Assembly (NCBI GenBank): GCA_050304135.1
Contig: JBNLDC010000021.1
Coordinates: 1-64,000 of the forward strand
Source: JAFGNB01 sp050304135
GTDB lineage: Bacteria; Fibrobacterota; Chitinivibrionia; Chitinivibrionales; Chitinispirillaceae
Length of the DNA stretch: 64,000 nt
Direction of reading: 5' to 3'
Made by a program: the position numbers and the translations under genes. Below the pieces are notes generated by a model. The model had not been told where the DNA came from, did not search any database, and saw only the letters and a list, made by a program, of their open reading frames with translations. Shown here in pieces: positions 28,791 through 37,660 of the stretch; the first letter of the stretch is position 1, and each line of letters begins with the position of its first letter.

Positions 28791-29654
28791 GTGAAACCAA
28801 TTGTCTCATATCTGGATTTCAGGGAATATCTGAGGGATTTCTATCTGGAAAAGAAGAAGTCTTCAGGATTCACTTTTCGTGATTTCGCGAAAGCGGCAGG
28901 ATTTTCTTCTCCGAATTTCATAAAGCTTGTTATCGACGCCAAGGCGAACCTGGCACCTCCGAGTGTGGCCAGACTTTGCGATGCAATGGGGCTTAAGAAC
29001 TCCGACCGTCGTTATTTCAAGCATCTTGTCAGCTTCGGACAGGCTAAAACCATAGAGAAAAAAATAGGATTTCTTGAAAAGCTGAAAAGTGTTCAGTCAT
29101 CGGTTGTCGTGGGTGGGCTTACCGACGATCAGTTCAGCTATTTCAGCAAATGGTACCATCCGATTATTCGGGAGATACTTTCCGTACTACGGTTTGATGG
29201 CGATTTTGACCAACTGGCAGCATTCGTCAATCCGCCGATCACTCCAAAAGAGGCAGAGGAATCGGTGGAGCTCCTTGAGAATCTGCACCTGATTGAGAAG
29301 GATGAGAGCGGAAGATTTGTCCCGACCGACAGATTTCTGACCAGTGCCGGTTTGGGTACCGGAGCACTCGCGATAAGAAATGCTCAGAAAACCATGTCTC
29401 AGCTTGCCGCCCGTGCCATTGAGGTGGTACCCCCGGAACAGCGTGATATTTCAGGGGTAACTGTTTCCATATCAGAAAATTCACTAGATACGGTACGTGC
29501 CGAACTGGAGAAATGTCGCCGCAGAATTTTTGAAATTGCGGCACAGGATAAAACGAGTAACTGCGTTTTCCGGGTGAACTTGCATATGTTCCCGGTAAGC
29601 GGTAAAATTCCCGATAAAGAATTACTGAAAACCAGGGATGGTCATGGTGAATAA
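28791..29654 (+). CDS. TIGR02147/DUF4423-family putative transcriptional regulator (pair 3)
   Basis: The 287-aa product starts at GTG 28791 (VKPIVSYLDFREYLRDFY), which aligns with the starts of its paralogues and has GGAG nine bases upstream. The frame is open back to 28713, but that leader is unlike the family. The HTH-like segment is DFAKAAGFSSPNFIKLVIDAK (about 28-48), the middle block FSKWYHPIIREIL, and the C-terminal block CVFRVNLHMFPVS. It overlaps the following lipoprotein gene. A cytoplasmic DNA-binding role is inferred from the HTH-like segment. Confidence 0.85.
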   Translation: MKPIVSYLDFREYLRDFYLEKKKSSGFTFRDFAKAAGFSSPNFIKLVIDAKANLAPPSVARLCDAMGLKNSDRRYFKHLVSFGQAKTIEKKIGFLEKLKSVQSSVVVGGLTDDQFSYFSKWYHPIIREILSVLRFDGDFDQLAAFVNPPITPKEAEESVELLENLHLIEKDESGRFVPTDRFLTSAGLGTGALAIRNAQKTMSQLAARAIEVVPPEQRDISGVTVSISENSLDTVRAELEKCRRRIFEIAAQDKTSNCVFRVNLHMFPVSGKIPDKELLKTRDGHGE

Positions 29655-31278
29655 CCGACGTGCAGCAGTTATGTTATTCTTCCTGTCCGTTCTGATGACA
29701 GGCAGTATCTGCCGTTGTACCACCGGTGAAATTACCGGTGGTGGTACCGAAGACGTCAATACCAGGGTTGTAGCGGGCACGGTGATGAATCCCGACGGTA
29801 CTCCGGCACCGCAGGCACAGGTGCTGGTTTTGTCGGCGGGTCACGATCCGGTTCGGGACAGCGGGGAAGGCCTTTCCATTGATACAACGGATGATAACGG
29901 CGCATACCTTGTATCGGTACCGGCAACCGGGGTGTACTCCGCCCAGATTGTTGCTCTTGCGGCCCGGACCCGAGCTGCGATTTCCCGGGAGGCAGTAACG
30001 GATGATACTACGTTTTTCCCGTCTGCAGTACTGTCGCAACCCGGTGCGGTTAAGGTGCAGCTGCCTGCGGATATCGACACTGCAACCGGGTATCTGTATA
30101 TTCCCGGGACGACCGTTTTTGCTTACGCCAATTCCTCCTCGGGATTTATCACCCTCGATTCCGTTCCTGCCGGCAGTGCGGCAGAGATCGTATTCTCCGA
30201 AACCGAAATGGCAGATGCAACCGTGTTGCGATACGATGTACCGGTCAGGCCGGATGAAACCACCACCGTCTGGAATCCCGCATGGAACTACTCATGTGAT
30301 TTTATTTTGAACACCTCGCAAACAGGAGCCGGTATAACGGGAACCGTGTCCGGTTTTCCGGTGCTCGTTCGACTCACTACCGGCAATTTCAACTTTGATC
30401 AGGCGGAAACCGACGGCAGTGATATCCGATTCACAAAACCTGACAACACGATACTACCTTATGAAATCGAGCGCTGGGATACAGTTGCCGGGCTTGCCGA
30501 GGTGTGGGTGAAACTTGATACGGTTTACGGCAACGACAGTACACAGTCGATCACCATGTTCTGGGGTAATCCGGATGCAGCGATTGCAGCAAGCAGCGAA
30601 ACTGTTTTTGATACGGCGAACAAATTTATCAGCGTGTGGCACATGAACGAGGACCCCTCGGCAGGAATCGCCTCTATAAAAGACCGCACTGTCAATGCAC
30701 ATAATGCAACTCCATACGGCACAATGTCCGCAACGAATTCCATCGGAGGCGCTATTGGAAAAGCAATAAACTTCGATGGAATTGATGATTACATAAATGC
30801 CGGAAATGTCCAGGTTCCCGCAAATTATTCGATCGGATTATGGGTGCTGTTGGATACGATTGGAAATTATCAGCGGTTTATTTTAAAAGATTCATGCTAT
30901 ACCCTATGGTACGACAAGGATTCCGTCAGTGTTCGTATGGAGCACATGGGCACCACGACACCATGGCGTGGGCTACTGCAGGACGGTGGGACTCGTGTGC
31001 CGATGACAACCGGGATTTGGTATTACCTTACGGGCACATTTGATGGAAATGCCATCCGATTGTATGAAAACGGCACTGAAGTAGCAATGTCGAATTTGAT
31101 TACGGTGATTCCCGGAACCAATTCCAAACCTCTTACGATCGGCCAGTCGTTTAATCATTCTTTTGTTAACGGTATCATGGATGAAATCCGTATAGAAGGT
31201 ACTGCTCGTTCGGCGGATTGGATACGGCTTTGTTATATGAATCAGCGAATCGACGATAAATTGGTACGGTATAAATGA
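29638..31278 (+). CDS. Surface lipoprotein-like protein with DUF2341 and LamG domains (pair 3)
   Basis: The 546-aa product has a hydrophobic segment ending SVLMTGSICRC, with Cys27 followed by TTGEITGG. The carboxypeptidase-regulatory-like domain (VVAGTVMNPDGTPAPQAQVLVL) is followed by a GYLYIPGTTVF block, DUF2341 (about 215-320; FPVLVRLTTGNFNFDQ...FWGN) and LamG (about 325-546; SVWHMNEDP, DDYINAGNVQVP, NGIMDEIRIEG). Either ATG 29638 or ATG 29644 could be used; both overlap the regulator stop at 29654. Two GH29 genes follow at 42 bp, so it heads a likely operon. Confidence 0.85.
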   Translation: MVMVNNRRAAVMLFFLSVLMTGSICRCTTGEITGGGTEDVNTRVVAGTVMNPDGTPAPQAQVLVLSAGHDPVRDSGEGLSIDTTDDNGAYLVSVPATGVYSAQIVALAARTRAAISREAVTDDTTFFPSAVLSQPGAVKVQLPADIDTATGYLYIPGTTVFAYANSSSGFITLDSVPAGSAAEIVFSETEMADATVLRYDVPVRPDETTTVWNPAWNYSCDFILNTSQTGAGITGTVSGFPVLVRLTTGNFNFDQAETDGSDIRFTKPDNTILPYEIERWDTVAGLAEVWVKLDTVYGNDSTQSITMFWGNPDAAIAASSETVFDTANKFISVWHMNEDPSAGIASIKDRTVNAHNATPYGTMSATNSIGGAIGKAINFDGIDDYINAGNVQVPANYSIGLWVLLDTIGNYQRFILKDSCYTLWYDKDSVSVRMEHMGTTTPWRGLLQDGGTRVPMTTGIWYYLTGTFDGNAIRLYENGTEVAMSNLITVIPGTNSKPLTIGQSFNHSFVNGIMDEIRIEGTARSADWIRLCYMNQRIDDKLVRYK

Positions 31279-31320
31279 AGAAAGACTGGAAAAGTTACAT
31301 TTCGGGAAAGAGATACCTTA

Positions 31321-33063
31321 ATGCTTCATAACAAATTAAGAGAACCGTTGAAAAGAATGGCAACCGTTTCGGTGTTGCTGATTTCACCATTTCTATTTTC
31401 CACTCAGGCAAAAACACTCTATGAGAACCAGAGTGATGTCGTCAACTGGCGGTTCGGTATGTACATCCATTTCAATATGAACACCTTTAATCCCGGCTGG
31501 GGTGAGTCACGTGTTGATCCAAAAAAATTCGCACCTACAAAGGTCGACTGCGGACAATGGGCGCGTGCAGCAAAATCAGCAGGCATGAAATTCGGAGCAT
31601 TGACCACAAAACATCACGACGGTTTCTGTCTGTGGCCTTCTCAGCAGACACCTCCGCATGGTGCTGGACGCTATACCGTTATGGAGAGCTCGTATCCTCA
31701 TGACATCGTTAAAATGTATGTGGATTCTTTTCGGGTATACGGACTTGAGCCTGGACTCTATTTCTCAATGTGGGATGCAGCATGCAACATTCCAGGTCCA
31801 TCCGGAGACCCCACGACGGTTCGTGCCGAGTGGGCACAGGATAGTGCGTATGTGATGGGACAGCTTACGGAACTGTTGTCAAACTATGGTGACATCCCGC
31901 TTCTGATCTTCGATGGCTATTCGTGGGACATGGGGCACTGGGCATTTCCTTATCAATACGTCCGGGCTCTGGTGAAACGATTGCAGCCAAATTGCATAAT
32001 TACCGATCATAACGGCCTGCTTTATGAACCCTGGGAACAGGATATTGCGGATTTCGAAGAACCACTGGGTATTGTTTGTCCGGAAGGAAATACGTATGCT
32101 TCACAAACAGAAAACACTATTTCCGGTGACTGGTTCTGGAACAACTCCGCCGAGGACATCAATCAATTAAAGTCGGTGGATTTCATTACGCAACATCTTA
32201 CCAGGCTGGAGCCTCTCTATTGCAACTTTCTGCTCAACTGTCCGCCAAACAGGACCGGTGTTCTTGATGATGCCATTGTAACACGACTGGGTGAGGTCGG
32301 CATTGCATGGAAACCCAACCCTTCACGGGACTCTCTGCCTGCCCAGCCGCCTGTTATGGAAAGACCTGTTACACCCGTAAGCGCCACTGCATCGAGCAAC
32401 AACAGCACTGCTGTTAACGCCATAGATAATGTTAATGATTGGTCAGGAAGCAAACATTTTCAGACACTATGGACATCAAGCGGGCCATTGCCGCAGTATG
32501 TCACTCTTGATCTCGGACGTATTTACGATACGTTAAACATGCTCATGTATCAACCGCGCAGGGATAATAACAGCACGACCGGAAATATCACTTCGTACCG
32601 AGTGCTTGTGAGCACCAACGACACTTCATTCATACCTGTTGACAGCGGAACATGGGTAGCCGATGTGAAGATTAAATGGTCGCAGTTCGAGCAGCAGCAG
32701 GCTCGTTTCATACGACTCGAAGCTCGTGCAGTAAACGGCGGTACTTCTGCAGTAATAGGCAATATTTCGGTAGGTGCCGATAAAATGTATGAACCGGCCG
32801 TTGGAATCGCTGAACGATATTCTGTAAAGCTTCACCGACCATCGCCGGCCGCATTCGTCACCTCAGGAGCAGACGCATTGGCGCTTGATCCGGCATGGAA
32901 AGGTAAAACGAAATCAATCGTTCTTTACAATTTGAACGGACAACAAGTATGCATTAAAGTGTTTCGAAAGAATAAAATTGATTTGAAAAAAGACTTCGGG
33001 GTTTCAAGAGGAATGTATCTTGTTAAGGTACAAAAGCTATCATCCGTTAAAGATATTCCATAA
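31321..33063 (+). CDS. Secreted GH29 alpha-L-fucosidase with F5/8-type C (CBM32-like) domain
   Basis: The 580-aa product has a signal peptide (about 1-30), then a GH29 barrel with RFGMYIHFNMNTFNPGWGES, the TKHHDGFCLWPS signature (97-108) and the nucleophile Asp198 in LLIFDGYSWD. A discoidin-like F5/8 C domain (about 345-485; AVNAIDNVNDWSG, LWTSSGPLPQYVTLDLG) is probably carbohydrate-binding. The last 45 residues are a sorting-like tail (SIVLYNLNGQQV...GMYLVKVQ). GH29 removes alpha-linked L-fucose by a retaining mechanism. It lies 42 bp after the pair 3 lipoprotein and 65 bp before a close paralogue, so the four genes probably form one operon. Confidence 0.92.
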   Translation: MLHNKLREPLKRMATVSVLLISPFLFSTQAKTLYENQSDVVNWRFGMYIHFNMNTFNPGWGESRVDPKKFAPTKVDCGQWARAAKSAGMKFGALTTKHHDGFCLWPSQQTPPHGAGRYTVMESSYPHDIVKMYVDSFRVYGLEPGLYFSMWDAACNIPGPSGDPTTVRAEWAQDSAYVMGQLTELLSNYGDIPLLIFDGYSWDMGHWAFPYQYVRALVKRLQPNCIITDHNGLLYEPWEQDIADFEEPLGIVCPEGNTYASQTENTISGDWFWNNSAEDINQLKSVDFITQHLTRLEPLYCNFLLNCPPNRTGVLDDAIVTRLGEVGIAWKPNPSRDSLPAQPPVMERPVTPVSATASSNNSTAVNAIDNVNDWSGSKHFQTLWTSSGPLPQYVTLDLGRIYDTLNMLMYQPRRDNNSTTGNITSYRVLVSTNDTSFIPVDSGTWVADVKIKWSQFEQQQARFIRLEARAVNGGTSAVIGNISVGADKMYEPAVGIAERYSVKLHRPSPAAFVTSGADALALDPAWKGKTKSIVLYNLNGQQVCIKVFRKNKIDLKKDFGVSRGMYLVKVQKLSSVKDIP

Positions 33064-33128
33064 TTGTAATGTGTTGCAGAAATGACTGATTGAAAACTGC
33101 TGTCAAAACAAAACGGGACAATAGAACT

Positions 33129-34859
33129 ATGATCTGCTCAACATCCTTCAGAATGATCGGCACCAGCATCATGGTTGTGCTATTGCTGTCAAATGCGGCA
33201 ACGGTGACATCCCAGGTAATGTATAATACACGTCTTGATTCGCTCCGGCAGGAACACGTAAATCTTCGTTTCGGTATGTTCATTCACTTCAACATGAACA
33301 CGTTCAATCCCGGTTGGGGCGAAAGCAGGGTTGATCCAAAAAAATTTGCGCCAACGAATGTTGACTGCGGACAATGGGCGCGGGCAGCGGTTTCCGCAAA
33401 GATGAAATATGCGATATTGACAACAAAACATCATGATGGATTCGCTTTGTGGCCCTCCAAACAGGACGCGCCAAACGGGCAGCCGCATTACACCGTCATG
33501 GAAAGCTTGTATCCACACGACATTGTAAGAATGTTTGTCGATTCCATGCGTGCCTACGGAATCATACCATGTTTTTACTTTTCCGGCTGGGATGCGGCCA
33601 GTGGTATTCCGGGCCATTTCTCCGACCCCTCGGCAGTTCGTGCACAGTGGCCGCAATGCAGTACCTTTGTTCTCGGACAGATCAGGGAGCTTCTGGACGG
33701 AACCTATGGCGAGATACCGCTTTTTGCATTTGACGGCTACTCCTGGGACATGGGGCACTGGGCATTCCCGATCGAAAAAATAAGGGGACTTGTGAAACAA
33801 TTGCAGCCGAACTGCCTTGTTCTCGATCACAACGGCGCAGCTCCCTGGGAAGTTGATATTGTATATTTCGAGGAGCCTCTCGGTGTCAAAGCACCGGACG
33901 GAAACATATTTGCATCATGTCAAGGTCAAACCATCTCTAGAGACTGGTTCTGGGATGGCTCTGCCGCTAATTTGGGCCAGCTCAAGTCAACAAGTGATAT
34001 TCTTGACCACCTTTCGAGGCTGGAACCCTTGTATTGCAATTTCGTACTCAACTGCCCGCCAAACAAAACCGGCGTTTTGGATGATGCTATCGTTCAGCGT
34101 CTCCGCGAAGTCGGTGAAACATGGAACCCCGATAATTCCCGATCGCCTATGCCAACCCAACCCCCTCAGCTTGAAAGACCTTTTACCCCGGTTTCGGTAA
34201 CGGCCACAAGTAACAGCACTGCTGCGGTTAATGCTATCGATAACTCCAATGACTGGTCAGGTGGTCATGAACAGTCGCTTTGGACTTCGGGGGGAAACCT
34301 GCCCCAATCGGTGACCCTCGACCTCGGCGCCGTGAGGGATAGTATTGACATGCTTATGTACCAACCGAAACGTTTCGGAAGTACGGTCGGTAACATCACT
34401 TCATATCGCATCTACGTGAGTGAAAATGGTACAGGCTTTACACAGATTTCAACCGGTACTTCATCAGGAAGCAGTTGGGGAACATGGCCCGGCGATGAGT
34501 CCATAAAATGGGCACAGTTCAAACCCCAAAGGGCACGCTATGTACGTCTTGAGGCAGTAGCAGTTACGAGTGGAACCTCTGCCGTTATCAATACCGTCAC
34601 TGTCGGAGCAGTGTTACCATGTCCCCTTCCTGTGGGAGTAAAAAGGCGGGATTCCAAAGTCACACTACTGCCATCCCGTTCCGGTATAAAGAAGGTAACC
34701 GGAAGTGCGATGCTTGAAAAGAATGTTTCAGGAGAATCCGGTAGAATCTCTGTTTATGACCTAACCGGAAAAAAGGTAACTACGAAAAACAGTAAAGTGT
34801 CGGAAAGTGTATATATCATCAAATATAACAAATCACTTTCAGATAATAAAAAACCATGA
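33129..34859 (+). CDS. Secreted GH29 alpha-L-fucosidase, tandem paralogue
   Basis: The 576-aa product has the same architecture as the preceding gene: a signal peptide (about 1-29), a GH29 barrel with TKHHDGFALWPS and the nucleophile Asp202 in LFAFDGYSWD, an F5/8 C domain, and a sorting-like tail (RISVYDLTGKKVT). The two proteins are highly similar through the catalytic domain and diverge most at the ends. ATG 33129 is taken as start; an upstream in-frame TTG at 33090 would add 13 polar residues. The tandem duplication suggests different fucose linkages or dosage. Confidence 0.9.
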   Translation: MICSTSFRMIGTSIMVVLLLSNAATVTSQVMYNTRLDSLRQEHVNLRFGMFIHFNMNTFNPGWGESRVDPKKFAPTNVDCGQWARAAVSAKMKYAILTTKHHDGFALWPSKQDAPNGQPHYTVMESLYPHDIVRMFVDSMRAYGIIPCFYFSGWDAASGIPGHFSDPSAVRAQWPQCSTFVLGQIRELLDGTYGEIPLFAFDGYSWDMGHWAFPIEKIRGLVKQLQPNCLVLDHNGAAPWEVDIVYFEEPLGVKAPDGNIFASCQGQTISRDWFWDGSAANLGQLKSTSDILDHLSRLEPLYCNFVLNCPPNKTGVLDDAIVQRLREVGETWNPDNSRSPMPTQPPQLERPFTPVSVTATSNSTAAVNAIDNSNDWSGGHEQSLWTSGGNLPQSVTLDLGAVRDSIDMLMYQPKRFGSTVGNITSYRIYVSENGTGFTQISTGTSSGSSWGTWPGDESIKWAQFKPQRARYVRLEAVAVTSGTSAVINTVTVGAVLPCPLPVGVKRRDSKVTLLPSRSGIKKVTGSAMLEKNVSGESGRISVYDLTGKKVTTKNSKVSESVYIIKYNKSLSDNKKP

Positions 34860-35203
34860 CCGGCTTTGAAACTACTAGCGGGAGAAACATAAAAGCTCGC
34901 AACAGGCATTAATGATAATGACTGTTATTCACTCTTCACCTTCTGTCCAATACCGGTCAATGATCTTGAAATGTTGGGATAATCCTGTTCCCGGTAGTAT
35001 GACGAGTATTCGTCATGCTGATTTCCGGTTGTGAGCAGGAGAGGATCGTCACTTTAACGATTCAGGCTTTTCGATCGTGAGTATATTTGATCAGTTTTGT
35101 AATGATATTCAGGATGTGCCGATATGAACGATAAACTGGAAATAACAACAGTGCACATGATGGTTCAACCGACCATCAGTGGTAGAAAGGAATAAGGGTA
35201 GTT
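34860..35203. other. Intergenic region without recognisable features
   Basis: No gene, strong palindrome or T-tailed hairpin is visible. It presumably holds the promoter of the next gene. Confidence 0.3.
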
Positions 35204-37162
35204 GTGAAAGACAATCTATCGATTTTCAAAAAGGTCAGACGGCGATATACCTGCTACAGCAGGTTACTACTGTTTGTCCTCGTGATTGCCGGTTCCGCCT
35301 TCAGTCAGGTGACCTTTTCACCGACCGGCTGGACAGAGTGGTCCGGCAACGGGCCGTGGGGTTCAGTGCTGCATCTCTCCTCCACGTCGGGTGCGACAGC
35401 TACTATCCAGGACACCGGGACCGAAGCCTTTATCATTCATAAAGCGGGACCGGATTGCGGTATTCTCCAGGTGGTGGTCGACGGTAATGCGGCAACCATG
35501 AAAGAGGTCGATACCTATGCACCGGCGGTTTTGTGGAATATGAAAACGGTTGTTGCCTCGAATCTCGCGAACGGGCCGCACACGATTACTGTCACGGTTA
35601 CGGGGCGGAAAAACAGTGCTTCGAGCGATGTACTTGTCCAGATGATTGATTACTGGACTCTCGGCAGGGGCATGTGGTCAACCGAAAGGGCGTGGGCGTG
35701 GTATAAAGACAATCCATGGATTGTCGGATGGAATTATACGCCTACTACCTGCGTCAACGCTACCGAATGGTGGCAGGATGAGACCCACGTTTCCGACAGC
35801 AGCATCCACCGGGAACTGGGGATCTGTGAGCAGCTCGGTTACAATTCAATAATCGTCTACCTGCAGTACCTGGTGTGGGAAAAGGACAGCGCCTATTGTA
35901 AAGAACGGTTCAGCCACTTTCTGGAACTCGCCGACAGTCACCATTTCAAGGTGGCACCCACCTTTTTTGATGATGTCAATTTTATCTGCAGTGGCGACGA
36001 TTGCGGCAACTCTCATCTGGGCGACCAGGGCGAGCCTGATCCCGGGAAACTGATGTCGCAGTGGGGAGCGAGTCCCGGTCCGCGTTATGTCCTGGATGTC
36101 AACATGCGTCCGAAGTTCAAGCGGTATGTCCAGGATTTTATACGCACCTACGGGGAGGATGATCGAATCCTCATGTGGAACCTGTATAACGAACCGAGCA
36201 ATTCGGGTATCGGAACCAGGACATTCCCGCTGGTGGAGCTGGCATTTCAGTGGTCCCGCGAAATCGGAACATCACAGCCACTGACGGTATCCGAGTGGAC
36301 GGGGCAGAACAATGGCTGGCCGTATAACATGTCTGATGTCTGTTCGTTTCACGGCTATTTCGGTAATTCAGGACTCAATGCGGCGATCAGAAAATTCCGC
36401 GCAACACAGCGGCCGATCCTTTGCACCGAGTGGCTGGCGAGGGGATCTCCCGGATCGGATATCCTCAAGGACCTGCCGCTTTTCAAGCGACTCGGTGTCG
36501 GGAACTTCTGCTGGAGTGTAATCAACGGCCGTATGTATACTGATCGCTCATGGACATCGTATGGCAGTTATAATGACCCCTGGTTCCACGCTATCCTCTA
36601 TAACGACGGTAAACCGTACCGGGCAGAGGAAGTTGATGCAATATTCAAAAACCTTGCCCATAAAACCCTGAACTGGCAACCGGGTGCAACCGATGGGGCA
36701 CTTGTTGAAAAGAGGGGGTGCACTGATCCCCGCTATGCTCAGTTCGATTCCATGGCCACGGTAGACGACGGTTCCTGCAACACACTGCTTCCACCGCTTG
36801 TTGTCAAGGGATGTCTTGATCCTGAATCAAAGTATTACAACCCTCTTGCAACGGAGAGTGATCCTGATTCCTGTAATCCCGTAGGAGCCATGCAACCACC
36901 TCAGGCCGGGACTTCCGGGTTGTCTTCGATGGGCGCGGTGAGCTTTATCGGTAAAAACCGGATCGGGATTTCCGGAGAGGGGAGTATCCGTGTGGAACTC
37001 TTCAGCATGAATGGTCGTTTGGCCTGGAGCGCTGCAGGGGCGGGACCGTGCATCATGGAAATCGGCGACCAGGTACAAAACGGGATTTACTTTGTTCGTG
37101 TGTTCAGGAACGGGGTGTATGCAGGAGTAAGCTCCCGGTTTTCGATCACCGATATGCGCTGA
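35204..37162 (+). CDS. Secreted clan GH-A (GH5/GH2-like) glycoside hydrolase with cysteine-rich modules
   Basis: The 652-aa product starts with GTG. It has a signal peptide (about 1-36), then a beta-sandwich domain (about 38-145). The TIM barrel starts WAWYKDNPWIVGWNYTPTTC, a pattern of proteins often annotated as 1,4-beta-xylanase or cellulase-family hydrolases. Glu330 in MWNLYNEPSN (acid/base) and Glu409 in ILCTEWLAR (nucleophile) are clear. After the barrel come two short modules, GCTDPRYAQF...DDGSC and a degenerate GCLDPESKYYNPLA...DSC, resembling the GCTDP...DGSC repeats of secreted Bacteroidetes proteins, then a sorting-like tail (VELFSMNGRLAW...GIYFVRV). The substrate is not determinable by eye. 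Confidence 0.85.
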   Translation: MKDNLSIFKKVRRRYTCYSRLLLFVLVIAGSAFSQVTFSPTGWTEWSGNGPWGSVLHLSSTSGATATIQDTGTEAFIIHKAGPDCGILQVVVDGNAATMKEVDTYAPAVLWNMKTVVASNLANGPHTITVTVTGRKNSASSDVLVQMIDYWTLGRGMWSTERAWAWYKDNPWIVGWNYTPTTCVNATEWWQDETHVSDSSIHRELGICEQLGYNSIIVYLQYLVWEKDSAYCKERFSHFLELADSHHFKVAPTFFDDVNFICSGDDCGNSHLGDQGEPDPGKLMSQWGASPGPRYVLDVNMRPKFKRYVQDFIRTYGEDDRILMWNLYNEPSNSGIGTRTFPLVELAFQWSREIGTSQPLTVSEWTGQNNGWPYNMSDVCSFHGYFGNSGLNAAIRKFRATQRPILCTEWLARGSPGSDILKDLPLFKRLGVGNFCWSVINGRMYTDRSWTSYGSYNDPWFHAILYNDGKPYRAEEVDAIFKNLAHKTLNWQPGATDGALVEKRGCTDPRYAQFDSMATVDDGSCNTLLPPLVVKGCLDPESKYYNPLATESDPDSCNPVGAMQPPQAGTSGLSSMGAVSFIGKNRIGISGEGSIRVELFSMNGRLAWSAAGAGPCIMEIGDQVQNGIYFVRVFRNGVYAGVSSRFSITDMR

Positions 37163-37205
37163 CAGGTTACAATATAGCCTGCAAATGCTATGCTACCTAA
37201 TGAGT

Positions 37206-37231
37206 AGGGGGGGGGGTAACGCCCCCCTTAT
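37206..37231. terminator. G-run/C-run hairpin after clan A hydrolase
   Basis: A run of ten G is followed by TAACG and CCCCCC, which can pair as a GC-only stem, with AT-rich sequence after it but no T-run. It is a weak terminator candidate; the homopolymer is also a likely slippage or assembly-error site. Confidence 0.3.
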
Positions 37232-37449
37232 AATTCTCTTCAAATTCCTCTACGATATATTCCTGACAGACTGCTTTTTTGCGCTTCTATTAAAATAAAA
37301 ATCTGCAAGCATGCTTGTTTGGCTGTTCCAGCACAAAACCAGCTATACACCAGGTCTCAAGTGGCGTACTGTGATCCGTATTATAGAACAAAATCTGCCT
37401 TGGTAGTTTTTGTTCTTTCTTGAAGATTAGATAATTATGGACATTATTA

Positions 37450-37526
37450 TTTGCAGAATGAGTCGAAATACTTATCAAAAAAGAAATGGGGCCATTTCTG
37501 TAAACATTATAGATACGAAGTGCAAA
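37450..37526. repeat. 77-bp intergenic repeat B, copy 1
   Basis: This stretch is bounded by TTTGCA and TGCAAA and has the same length as 46877-46953, with about 60 of 77 bases matching. A central AATGGGGCCATT is a small palindrome. It lies upstream of the permuted GH16 gene. It could be a tiny mobile element or a shared regulatory segment. Confidence 0.65.
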
Positions 37527-37660
37527 GACCCACGGTAACGAAACCGGTTATATTTTTAGACAATAGTCCCCGGAACGATCAGCGGAAACGACCGCTGCCA
37601 TTTTTAAATGAATCGAAACACTGTAGCAAGGCGGTATACTTGTTAGCTGAAAAAATCTAC

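Noticed and set aside
36709..36874. CRISPR-like or tandem DNA repeat
   Set aside because: The repetition is at protein level (two cysteine modules) and not in DNA; no spacer-repeat array is present anywhere in the window.
37200..37231. G-run as G-quadruplex or frameshift site
   Set aside because: It is intergenic, a single homopolymer run with a matching C-run; a hairpin or sequencing slippage is a simpler reading.
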